From an uncultured bacterium (GTDB lineage Bacteria > Actinomycetota > Coriobacteriia > Coriobacteriales > Eggerthellaceae), in NCBI GenBank assembly GCA_905215325.1, contig CAJMPP010000003.1:23715-87714 (forward strand): DNA of 64,000 nucleotides. Direction: 5' to 3'. Shown in pieces: positions 51,535 through 59,126 of the stretch (positions are counted from its first letter, which is position 1; every line of letters begins with the position of its first letter). Below the pieces are notes generated by a model, which made no database searches, was not told the DNA's origin, and was given only the letters and a program-made list of their open reading frames with translations. A program made the translations under genes and the position numbers.

Positions 51535-51978
51535 ATGGCTTTCGGTTACAAGCGCATCTTCGCAGCACTCGACGGCGCATCCACCCAGCGAGCGGTCATG
51601 GAGCGCGCCATCGCCCTGGCGGAGGAAGAGCATGCAGAGCTCACGTTCGGTCACGTCATCGATTCCGTGCCCTATGAGGCCTCGGGCGTCGACTTCGAGC
51701 TTCTGTGCAACGAGGGCAAGATCCGTATCGAGACCGACCTTGCCGACCTGCTGGAGAAGGCCCGCGACAACGCCGACATCCCCTCCGTGCAGCTGATCGT
51801 CCGTGCCGGCCGCATCACCGACACGCTGCAGAAGCAGCTCATCGAGCCCACCGAGCCCGACCTGGTCATCTGCGGCGAGCGCGGCCTGAGCAACATCAAG
51901 TACGTGTTCGTGGGCAGCGTTTCCACGTACCTCATCCGCAACGTCCGCTGCGACGTGCTGGTGGTCAAGCAAGACTAA
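51535..51978 (+). CDS. Universal stress protein (UspA family)
   Basis: 147 residues, one Usp domain. FGYKRIFAALDGASTQRAVMERAIALA at the start and VICGERGLSNIKYVFVGSVSTYLIRN at the end, the latter matching the G-2x-G-9x-G-S ATP-binding motif. AAAGGGG precedes ATG 51535. Transcribed alone, with its own terminator. Confidence 0.93.
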   Translation: MAFGYKRIFAALDGASTQRAVMERAIALAEEEHAELTFGHVIDSVPYEASGVDFELLCNEGKIRIETDLADLLEKARDNADIPSVQLIVRAGRITDTLQKQLIEPTEPDLVICGERGLSNIKYVFVGSVSTYLIRNVRCDVLVVKQD

Positions 51979-52014
51979 CCGCGCAAAGCGAACGGCGAAG
52001 CAAGCAAGAACGCG

Positions 52015-52042
52015 AAAGCGGGGGCCATCGGCCCCCGCTTTT
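52015..52042 (+). terminator. Terminator after the Usp gene
   Basis: A 12-bp perfect stem AAAGCGGGGGCC/GGCCCCCGCTTT (52015-52026 with 52030-52041) ending in TTTT. Confidence 0.93.
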
Positions 52043-52257
52043 CATTTCCAGATACGGCTCAAAACCCCAAGTCGGCTTTCGAACCATGCGCTCCACCCGG
52101 CTCCGCCATGCTCCTCGGGAGCCTATCGGAACCCAAGCGGCCTTCATGCCATGCACTCCGTCCCGTACGTCCCGCAGAAGGCGCCGCCCCAGACGGCAAA
52201 GCCGGCGCGACGGCCCGAACCCAAACGATCCAGCAGCCGGGGCCCACCGGCGCCCCC
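52043..52257. other. GC-rich spacer between convergent Usp and TSUP genes
   Basis: 215 bases with no gene, SD or strong stem recognised on either strand. Confidence 0.4.
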
Positions 52258-52974
52258 CTACGATGTGACCAGCAAAACGGTGCCGATGACCAGCAGCAGC
52301 ACGTACGTCAGCTTCAGGAAGCGCTCCTGGCTGATATGTTTGGCAAGCTTGCCGCCGACCACCGTGGCCAGCACGATGAGCGGGATGCAGCACAGCACGA
52401 TGATGTACACCTCGTGGGTGAAGTGCCCCTGGTACAGCTGCGCGCCGGCGTACAGCAGGTTGAGAATGGACCATACCGCCGACAGCGTGGCGCGGAACTG
52501 CTCCTTGTCCGTGAGCTTCTGCACCGCGTAAATGACCAGCAGCGCGCCGCCCGAGACGAACATGCCCTGGATCAGGCCCGCCGCCACCAGCACGCCCCAC
52601 AGCGCCCACTCGGGTAGGAACGACTGCTTGCGCTGCACGAGGTTCTTAATGCCCACGGCAAGGATGACCAGGCCGTATATCTTCAGCAGCGCATGCAGCG
52701 GCACCACGGAGTCAAGCCAGGCGCCCAGCACCACGAACGGCAGCATGACGCCCACGATCTTGCCAAGCTCACGCCAATGGATGCTACGGATGTTCAACAC
52801 GGCCAACACCGTGCAGGCCAGAAAGCCCGTGGCGTTCAAGATGGACACCGAGCTTTGCAGCCCCAGCGTGAGCGTGCCCACCGGCATGCAGAAGATGTTG
52901 CCGGCGAAGCCGGTGATGGCCTGCACGGTGTAGCCGAACAAGAACACCGACAGGAATATGACGTTCTTAACCAA
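52258..52974 (-). CDS. TSUP (TauE/SafE) family membrane transporter
   Basis: 238 residues with about eight hydrophobic spans. The duplicated TSUP pattern is visible: GYTVQAITGFAGNIFCMPVG in the first half and VLVAAGLIQGMFVSGGALLVIYA in the second. The family exports or imports sulfite, sulfoacetate, taurine or other organic anions; substrate unknown. The start appears to be TTG 52974 (TTG-GTT-AAG) with GAGGG upstream. A stand-alone gene. Confidence 0.85.
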   Translation of the reverse strand: MVKNVIFLSVFLFGYTVQAITGFAGNIFCMPVGTLTLGLQSSVSILNATGFLACTVLAVLNIRSIHWRELGKIVGVMLPFVVLGAWLDSVVPLHALLKIYGLVILAVGIKNLVQRKQSFLPEWALWGVLVAAGLIQGMFVSGGALLVIYAVQKLTDKEQFRATLSAVWSILNLLYAGAQLYQGHFTHEVYIIVLCCIPLIVLATVVGGKLAKHISQERFLKLTYVLLLVIGTVLLVTS

Positions 52975-53355
52975 CCGAGACCCTCGCTCCCGTTACCTTG
53001 CAAACGGCGAAACGATGCCGCCGGCGCTCCGATGCCGCAAACGCCCCGTTGCCGCACGATCGCCGCAACGACGCCGCAGGCGCGGCAATGCCGAACGCGC
53101 TTCACTGCCGCAGGTGCAGCAATGCCGCACGCGCTTCGGCGACGCCGACGTTCCGCCGCTGCGCGATCGGCCCCGCAAACTGGAATGCCCGCCCGCGCAG
53201 CCGCGCCTTTTGCCGCCTATCCGCAGCTTCATCGTTATCCACGAAATAAGTTGCAAGTATATTACCAAAGTGCCTATTTGCGGCTAATTGCCTTAGCATA
53301 AAGGGGAACATCATCTAACATAGGCAGGTACGCAATCCGACAGCATAGGGGAACA
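52975..53355 (+). promoter_or_regulatory. Spacer with degenerate repeats and the pxp operon promoter
   Basis: 53010-53160 consists of imperfect TGCCGCAAACG/GCAATGCCGNACGCGCTT repeats. 53240-53355 is AT-rich: TTGCAA (53251-53256), 17 bases, CTATTT (53274-53279) is a weak promoter candidate. AGCATAAAGGGGAACA (from 53295) recurs as AGCATAGGGGAACA just before the pxpB start. No gene. Confidence 0.4.
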
Positions 53356-54084
53356 GTGGCTGGATTCAACATCACCATCGCTGGCGACTCCGCTATCAAC
53401 TTGGAGTTCGCCAAAACCATATCGCCGCAAACCAGCGGCATGATCCGCGTTGCGGCGCAGACGCTCACCGACGATCCCATCCCCGGGGTCACCGAGCTGG
53501 TGCCCACGTTCTGCTCGCTCATGGTCACCTACGACCCGTGCGTCATCGGCTACGACGAGCTGTGCCAGCGCGTGCAGGGCAAGCTGCGCAACCTGGCCGC
53601 CGCCGAGGCGGGCGTGAAGCGCATCGTGGTCATCCCCGTCTGCTACGGCGGGGAGTTCGGCCCCGACCTGCCCACGGTGGCGCACCATGCCGGCATGTCC
53701 GAGCAGGACGTCGTCAGCCTGCACTGCGCGCACGACTACCTTATCGACATGCTGGGCTTCCTGCCCGGCTTCGCCTACCTGGGCGGACTGGACCCGCGGC
53801 TGCACACGCCGCGCCTTTCCGTTCCGCGCACCGAGATCCCCGCAGGCAGCGTGGGCATCGGCGGTGCGCAGACGGGCATCTACCCGCTGGCAAGCCCCGG
53901 AGGCTGGCAGATCATCGGCCGCAGCCCCGTGCGCCCGTATGACCCCGAGCGCGCTCAGCCCATCCTGTACCGCGCCGGCGAGTATCTTCGCTTCCAGCCC
54001 ATTACGCAGAAGCAATACGACGCCATCGAGGCGCAGATCGCCGCAGGCGGCTATGAGTGCGACATTATCGTAGAGGAGGTCTAG
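53356..54084 (+). CDS. pxpB: 5-oxoprolinase subunit PxpB (KipI family)
   Basis: 242 residues. PxpB, with PxpC and PxpA, hydrolyses 5-oxoproline (pyroglutamate) to glutamate with ATP. Family motifs: GDSAINLEFA, VIPVCYGGEFGPDL, LHCAHDYLIDMLGFLPGFAYLGGL, RTEIPAGSVGIGGAQTGIYP and SPGGWQIIGRSP. Start GTG 53356 with GGGGAAC upstream. The end GAGGAGGTCTAG supplies the SD for pxpC one base later. First gene of the pxp/acc cluster. Confidence 0.93.
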   Translation: MAGFNITIAGDSAINLEFAKTISPQTSGMIRVAAQTLTDDPIPGVTELVPTFCSLMVTYDPCVIGYDELCQRVQGKLRNLAAAEAGVKRIVVIPVCYGGEFGPDLPTVAHHAGMSEQDVVSLHCAHDYLIDMLGFLPGFAYLGGLDPRLHTPRLSVPRTEIPAGSVGIGGAQTGIYPLASPGGWQIIGRSPVRPYDPERAQPILYRAGEYLRFQPITQKQYDAIEAQIAAGGYECDIIVEEV

Positions 54085-54085
54085 C

Positions 54086-55219
54086 ATGGGAGTCACCGCC
54101 ATCAAGCCCGGCATCCTGACCACCGTGCAGGACCGGGGCCGCACCGGCTATCTGGGCAGCGGCTTCAGCCCGTCGGGCGTCATGGACACCCGCGCGCTGC
54201 ACACGGCCAACCTGCTGGTCGACAACGACCCCGACGCCCCCGTCCTGGAGTTCTGCCTGGCCGGGCCGACGCTTCGCTTCACCACCAGCACCTACGTCGC
54301 CATCACCGGCGGCGACTTCCGCCCCACGCTCGACGGCCGCCCCGCGCCCATGTACACCGCGCTTGCCGTGCACCGCGGCAGCGTGCTGGCCTTCGGCGCC
54401 CCGAAGACGGGCATGTACGGCTACCTGGCCATCGCGGGCGGCTCCATCAACGCGCCCGAGGTCATGGGCAGTCGCTCGACCAACCTGAAGTGCGGCATCG
54501 GCGGATGGAAGGGCCGTGCGCTCATCACCGGCGACTACCTGCCGTTCTGCACGAGCAACATCGACTTCATCCCCAACCTGGGCTCGCACACCGTCGACCG
54601 GGACGACGCGTTCTACGGCTTCGACGACCCCGAGATCACGCTGCGCGTGGTGCCCGGCCCGCAGGAGGACATGTTCACGCAAGACGGCGTGGACACCTTC
54701 TACGGCCAGCCCTACACCACCACCAGCCGCTGCGACCGCATGGGATTCCGCCTGGACGGCCCGGAGATCGAGACGGTGAACGGCAGCGACATCATCTCGG
54801 ATGGCATCGCGCTGGGCGCCGTGCAGATCCCCGCCGACGGCCGCCCCATCATCATGCTCTCAGACCGCCAGACCACCGGCGGCTACGCCAAGATCGGCAC
54901 CGTCTGCAGCGTCGACCTGCCCAAGCTGGTGCAGTGCACGCCGGGCCGCATCATCCGCTTCGCCCTCGTCACCATCCAGCAGGCGCAGGACCTGTACCGT
55001 CAGGAAGCGCGCCGCATGGAGGCGCTCGCCAAGATGGTCAAGCGCCCCTGCTACGGCGGCATATCGCCGCGAAGGACGGCGCGAAGGCTGACGCCCATCC
55101 TGGAAGCGCAGGCCCGCGCGCACGCGTCCGGCAGCCAGAAGCTGTGGATCGAACTGAGCAAGACCGAGCAACAACGCTTGCAGCCCGCAGAGCAGCCCGC
55201 AAGCGAGTCGAACCGATAG
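54086..55219 (+). CDS. pxpC: 5-oxoprolinase subunit PxpC (KipA, biotin-dependent carboxyltransferase family)
   Basis: 377 residues. Motifs: IKPGILTTVQDRGRTGYLGSG, FSPSGVMDTRALHTANLLVDND, EFCLAGPTLRF, GYLAIAGG, VPGPQEDMF, TTTSRCDRMGFRLDGP, and VQIPADGRPIIMLSDRQTTGGYAKIGTV. Its fold is that of the carboxyltransferase domain of urea carboxylase. Overlapping SD inside pxpB indicates coupled synthesis of the PxpBC complex. Next to accB by nine bases. Confidence 0.93.
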   Translation: MGVTAIKPGILTTVQDRGRTGYLGSGFSPSGVMDTRALHTANLLVDNDPDAPVLEFCLAGPTLRFTTSTYVAITGGDFRPTLDGRPAPMYTALAVHRGSVLAFGAPKTGMYGYLAIAGGSINAPEVMGSRSTNLKCGIGGWKGRALITGDYLPFCTSNIDFIPNLGSHTVDRDDAFYGFDDPEITLRVVPGPQEDMFTQDGVDTFYGQPYTTTSRCDRMGFRLDGPEIETVNGSDIISDGIALGAVQIPADGRPIIMLSDRQTTGGYAKIGTVCSVDLPKLVQCTPGRIIRFALVTIQQAQDLYRQEARRMEALAKMVKRPCYGGISPRRTARRLTPILEAQARAHASGSQKLWIELSKTEQQRLQPAEQPASESNR

Positions 55220-55228
55220 GAGCACCCC

Positions 55229-55759
55229 ATGACCACGAACGAAACCAACGGCACCGCCGACGCCATGAAGCAGCGCCGCGAGAACATCCTCGACCTTCTC
55301 GACATCATGGACGAGGGCAACCTGACCGCCCTGCGCTTCAAGGACGGCCAGATGGAGATCGAGCTCGAGCGCAAGCCCGCCGCCGGCGCGCTGTCCGCTT
55401 CCGCCCTGCCCCTCATGGCCGAGCGCGTCGGCCAGCTGCTCAACGCCCGCGAGGACGCCAGCGGCGTGGTGGCCGGCGCCGCAAGCGCACCCGTGGCCGG
55501 CGAGGACGACGCCAGCGTGGTGCGCAGCCCCATGGTGGGCACGTTCTACGCCGGCCCCAGCCCCGACGAGGACCCGTTCGTGAAGGTGGGACAGGAAGTG
55601 CTGACCGGCCAAACGCTTGCCATCGTGGAAGCCATGAAGATGATGAACGAGATCACCGCCCCCGCGCCGGGCGTCGTCACCGAGGTGCTGGCCGCAAACG
55701 GCACGCAGGTCGAGTACGACCAGCCGCTGTTCCGCATCTCCACCAGCGCGAACGCGTAA
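55229..55759 (+). CDS. accB: Biotin carboxyl carrier protein
   Basis: 176 residues. A helical/acidic N-terminus (ILDLLDIMDEGNLTALRFKDGQMEIELE), an Ala/Gly-rich linker, and a biotinyl domain (VRSPMVGTFYAGPSPDEDPF...) with the biotinylated Lys137 in EAMKMMNEI. It carries carboxybiotin between AccC and a carboxyltransferase. Here it is encoded between pxpC and accC. TAGGAG precedes ATG 55229. Confidence 0.95.
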   Translation: MTTNETNGTADAMKQRRENILDLLDIMDEGNLTALRFKDGQMEIELERKPAAGALSASALPLMAERVGQLLNAREDASGVVAGAASAPVAGEDDASVVRSPMVGTFYAGPSPDEDPFVKVGQEVLTGQTLAIVEAMKMMNEITAPAPGVVTEVLAANGTQVEYDQPLFRISTSANA

Positions 55760-55774
55760 GGCAAGGCGAGCCCC

Positions 55775-57130
55775 ATGTTCAACAAGATCCTCATAGCCAA
55801 CCGCGGCGAGATAGCCGTGCGCATCATCCGCGCATGCCGCGCCATGGGCATCAAAACGGTTGCCGTGTACTCCACGGCCGACCGCCACGCGCTGCACACC
55901 TATCTGGCCGACGAGGCCGTGTGCATCGGCCCCGCGCCGGCGCGCGATTCGTACCTGAACACCACCGCCATCCTGGCCGCGGCCCAGGGCACGGGCGCCG
56001 ACGCCATCCATCCCGGCTACGGCTTCCTGTCCGAGAACTCCACGTTCGCCAAGCTGTGCCGCGACAACGACATCGTGTTCATCGGCCCCACGCCCGAAGT
56101 CATCGACCGCATGGGCAACAAAAGCCAGGCCCGCCGCACCATGATGGACGCCGGCGTGCCCGTGGTGCCCGGCACGAAGAAGGGCGTCCACGACGTGGAC
56201 GTGGCCCTTGAGCAGGCCCGCACCATCGGCTGGCCCATCATGATCAAGGCATCGTCGGGCGGCGGCGGCAAGGGCATGCGCGTGTCGGAGAGCGAAGAGG
56301 ACTTCGCCGACATGTTCAACATCGCCCAGCGCGAAAGCGTCAACGCCTTCGGCGACAACACCATGTACCTGGAGCGCGCCGTGCAGAACCCGCGCCACGT
56401 GGAGGTGCAGATCATCGCCGACAACCACGGCAACGTTGTCGCCCTGGGCGAGCGCGACTGCAGCGTGCAGCGCAACCACCAGAAGATGATCGAGGAAAGC
56501 CCCAGCCCGCTGCTGGACGCCGACGAGGGCCTGCGCCGCCGCATGATGGACGACGCCGTGAAGGCCGCGCGCGCCGTGGGCTACACGTCCGCCGGCACCA
56601 TCGAGTTCCTCATGGACACCGAGCGCAACTACTACTTCATGGAGATGAACACGCGCATCCAGGTGGAGCACTGCGTCACCGAGATGGTCACGCACACCGA
56701 CCTGGTGGGCGAGATGATCCGCGTGGCCGCCGGCGAGCCGCTGTCGTTTACCCAGAACGACATCGTGCTGCGCGGGCACGCCATCGAGTGCCGTATCAAT
56801 GCGGAAACGCCCGAGAAGAACTTCATGCCCAGCCCCGGCACTATCTCGCAGATGCACCTGCCCGGCGGCAACGGCGTGCGCGTGGACACCGCGGCCTACG
56901 ACGGCTTCGAGATCTCGCCGTACTACGACTCCATGATCGCCAAGATCATCGTGCAGGGCCGCAACCGCACCGAGGCCATCGCCAAGATGCGCACCGCGCT
57001 CGAGGAGATGGTGGTCGTGGGCGTGAACACCAACCTTGACTTCCAATACGCCATCATGGAGAACGAGACGTTCCGCGCCGGCCTGGCCGACACGGGGTTC
57101 ATCGAGCAGTTCCTTGCAGGCGAAGTGTAG
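55775..57130 (+). CDS. accC: Biotin carboxylase subunit
   Basis: 451 residues, normal length. The N-terminal domain ILIANRGEIAVRIIRACRAMGI, ATP-grasp loop KASSGGGGKGMRV, and catalytic segments QRNHQKMIEESPS and MEMNTRIQVEHCVTEMVT are all intact. Charges the biotin on AccB with bicarbonate and ATP. No AccA/AccD-type carboxyltransferase lies here; the cluster instead has PxpB/PxpC. Confidence 0.96.
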   Translation: MFNKILIANRGEIAVRIIRACRAMGIKTVAVYSTADRHALHTYLADEAVCIGPAPARDSYLNTTAILAAAQGTGADAIHPGYGFLSENSTFAKLCRDNDIVFIGPTPEVIDRMGNKSQARRTMMDAGVPVVPGTKKGVHDVDVALEQARTIGWPIMIKASSGGGGKGMRVSESEEDFADMFNIAQRESVNAFGDNTMYLERAVQNPRHVEVQIIADNHGNVVALGERDCSVQRNHQKMIEESPSPLLDADEGLRRRMMDDAVKAARAVGYTSAGTIEFLMDTERNYYFMEMNTRIQVEHCVTEMVTHTDLVGEMIRVAAGEPLSFTQNDIVLRGHAIECRINAETPEKNFMPSPGTISQMHLPGGNGVRVDTAAYDGFEISPYYDSMIAKIIVQGRNRTEAIAKMRTALEEMVVVGVNTNLDFQYAIMENETFRAGLADTGFIEQFLAGEV

Positions 57131-57151
57131 GGATCAACGAAAGGAAGCGTT

Positions 57152-57994
57152 ATGGGAATCGAAATGCCGGTACCCGCAAAGCCCGAAGGCGTCGACGCCG
57201 AGGTGTGGGAGCAGATGCTCCATGCCACGCCGGCTGAGGCGCGCCATCTGATCCGCGAAGGCAAGTTCGCCGCTCCCACGAGCGGCCTGTGCCCGGGTTA
57301 TGCGCAGGCGAACCTGATCATCCTGCCGCGCGAGCAGGCCTATGATTTCCTGTTGTTCGCGCAGCGCAACCCCAAGCCCTGCCCCATCCTGGAGGTCACC
57401 GAGGTGGGCGAGCGCATGACGCACATCTGCGCGAAGGATTGCGACGTTGCCACCGACTTCCCCGGATACCGCATCTACAAGGACGGCGTCATGGTGGACG
57501 AGGTCGACGACGTAGTGGACTACTGGCGCGATGACCTGGTGGCGTTCATCATCGGCTGCTCGTTCAGCTTCGAGAGCGAGCTCATTGAGGCGGGCATCGA
57601 GATGCGCCACAACACGCAAGGCCGCAACGTGTCCATGTACCTTACCAACCTGGCGTGCGAACCGGCCGGCTCCATGAGCGGCAACACGGTGGTCAGCATG
57701 CGCCCCATCCCCTACAACCAGGTGGTGAAGGCGGTGCAGATCTCCGGCGCCATCCCGAAGGTGCACGGCGCGCCCGTGCATATCGGCGACCCCTCCGCCA
57801 TCGGCATCAAGGACATCGCCAAGCCCGACTTCGGCGACCCGGTGGACATCAACCCCGGCGAGGTGCCGGTGTTCTGGGCATGCGGCGTCACCCCGCAGTC
57901 CATCGTCATGAACAGCAAGCCGCCGTTCGCCATCACGCACGCCCCCGGCTACATGCTGATCACGGACACCAAGAACGTTGATCTGAAGGGCTAA
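57152..57994 (+). CDS. DUF1445 putative hydro-lyase/D-glutamate cyclase-like protein
   Basis: 280 residues, close to the usual length for this family. Motifs: IREGKFAAPTSGLCPGYAQANLIILP, CPILEVTEVG, GCSFSFESELIEAGIEMRHN, NMRPIP-type SMRPIPYNQVVKAVQIS, and WACGVTPQSIVMNSKPPFAITHAPGYMLITD. The eukaryotic relative is D-glutamate cyclase, which makes 5-oxo-D-proline. In this cluster a link between D-glutamate and 5-oxoproline is therefore plausible. GAAAGGAAGCG precedes ATG 57152. Confidence 0.88.
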   Translation: MGIEMPVPAKPEGVDAEVWEQMLHATPAEARHLIREGKFAAPTSGLCPGYAQANLIILPREQAYDFLLFAQRNPKPCPILEVTEVGERMTHICAKDCDVATDFPGYRIYKDGVMVDEVDDVVDYWRDDLVAFIIGCSFSFESELIEAGIEMRHNTQGRNVSMYLTNLACEPAGSMSGNTVVSMRPIPYNQVVKAVQISGAIPKVHGAPVHIGDPSAIGIKDIAKPDFGDPVDINPGEVPVFWACGVTPQSIVMNSKPPFAITHAPGYMLITDTKNVDLKG

Positions 57995-58054
57995 CCGGGC
58001 AACCGCGCCGACCCGCCTAAGGTTGCCCAAGGGAGAACAACCCGAACCGACGCC

Positions 58055-58086
58055 GTGCGCGGTTGCGGCATGCCGCAACCGCGCAC
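58055..58086. repeat. Perfect 32-bp palindrome between DUF1445 and pxpA genes
   Basis: GTGCGCGGTTGCGGCA is followed directly by its exact reverse complement, with no spacer. It lies 60 bases after the DUF1445 stop and 32 bases before the pxpA ATG. No U-tract follows, so it is not a standard terminator; an operator, RNA processing stem or cruciform are options. Confidence 0.9.
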
Positions 58087-58118
58087 GCTCATGTATATGG
58101 AAATGGAAGTGTTTGAAC

Positions 58119-58874
58119 ATGCCAAGCATCGATCTCAACTCCGACCTGGGGGAAAGCTTCGGGCGATACACGCTCGGGCTTGACGATCAGGTCATCCCGC
58201 TGGTTTCCAGCGTCAACGTGGCGTGCGGAATGCACGCCGGCGACCCGGCGGTCATGCGCCGCACCGTCAAGCTCGCCGCCGAGGCGGGCGTGGCCGTGGG
58301 CGCGCATCCGGGCTACCCCGACCTGCAGGGCTTCGGCCGCCGCGACATCGCCATGTCGCCCGACGAGGCCTACGACTACATCCTGTACCAGATCGGCGCG
58401 CTGCAGGCCTTCTGCCACGCCGCCGGCGCGCGCATGCACCACGTGAAGCCGCACGGCCAGCTGTACAACCGCGCCGCCGTGGACCCGGAGCTTGCGCGGG
58501 CCGTGGCCGCCGCCGTGCACGACGCCAACCTGGACCTGGTGCTGGTGGGCCTGGCGAACAGCGAGCTCATCCGCGCGGGCCAGGCGGAGGGAATCCGCAC
58601 TGCGCAGGAATTCTTCGCCGACCGCAACTACACCGACGAGGGCCTGCTGGTGTCGCGCAAGCTCCCCGACGCCGTCATCACCGACGAGGACTTCGCCGTG
58701 GCACGCGTGGTGCGCGCGGTGAAGGAAGGCGCCATCGAGTCGGCATCGGGCAAGCTGATCACCGTGAAGCCCGACACCATCTGCATCCACGGCGACAACG
58801 TTCACGCTCTCGAGTTCGCCGGCAAGATCCGCACCGCGCTGACCGAGGCCGGCGTCGAGGTGAAGCCCGTGTAG
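58119..58874 (+). CDS. pxpA: 5-oxoprolinase subunit PxpA (LamB/YcsF family)
   Basis: 251 residues. The characteristic start IDLNSDLGESFGRYTLG, SSVNVACGMHAGDPAVM, GVAVGAHPGYPDLQGFGRR, MHHVKPHGQLYN and EFFADRNYTDEGLLVSR identify PxpA, the third subunit of the ATP-dependent 5-oxoprolinase. Start ATG 58119; the 32 earlier codons cross the palindrome and are not part of the family. GGAAG upstream is a modest SD. Last gene of the cluster. Confidence 0.94.
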   Translation: MPSIDLNSDLGESFGRYTLGLDDQVIPLVSSVNVACGMHAGDPAVMRRTVKLAAEAGVAVGAHPGYPDLQGFGRRDIAMSPDEAYDYILYQIGALQAFCHAAGARMHHVKPHGQLYNRAAVDPELARAVAAAVHDANLDLVLVGLANSELIRAGQAEGIRTAQEFFADRNYTDEGLLVSRKLPDAVITDEDFAVARVVRAVKEGAIESASGKLITVKPDTICIHGDNVHALEFAGKIRTALTEAGVEVKPV

Positions 58875-59021
58875 CGGCGGCGGCGCGCGACGGAGCCGCA
58901 GAGCGGCGACGCGGAGCTGCTGCGGGGCTGCGTAACGAAGCCGCAGAGCAACCGCAAGGCCGAGCAGCTGCGAAGCCAGGCACAGCGCCGCGGGACGGCA
59001 ACGCACAACAGAGCGAAACGC

Positions 59022-59052
59022 GAAGAGGGCCGGGATCAACCCGGCCCTCTTC
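59022..59052. terminator. Bidirectional terminator between pxpA and the surface protein
   Basis: A 13-bp perfect stem GAAGAGGGCCGGG/CCCGGCCCTCTTC (59022-59034 with 59040-59052), flanked by TTCTT on the plus strand. 58875-59020 is a GC-rich spacer with repeats of GNAGCCGCAGAGC (58910, 58938), no gene. Confidence 0.85.
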
Positions 59053-59126
59053 TTACGTCCCGCCGCCGCCCCATGCAGGTGCGACGGCGGGTTTCCTCTA
59101 TCCGGCCTTCGCCGGGAACGGCTGCG

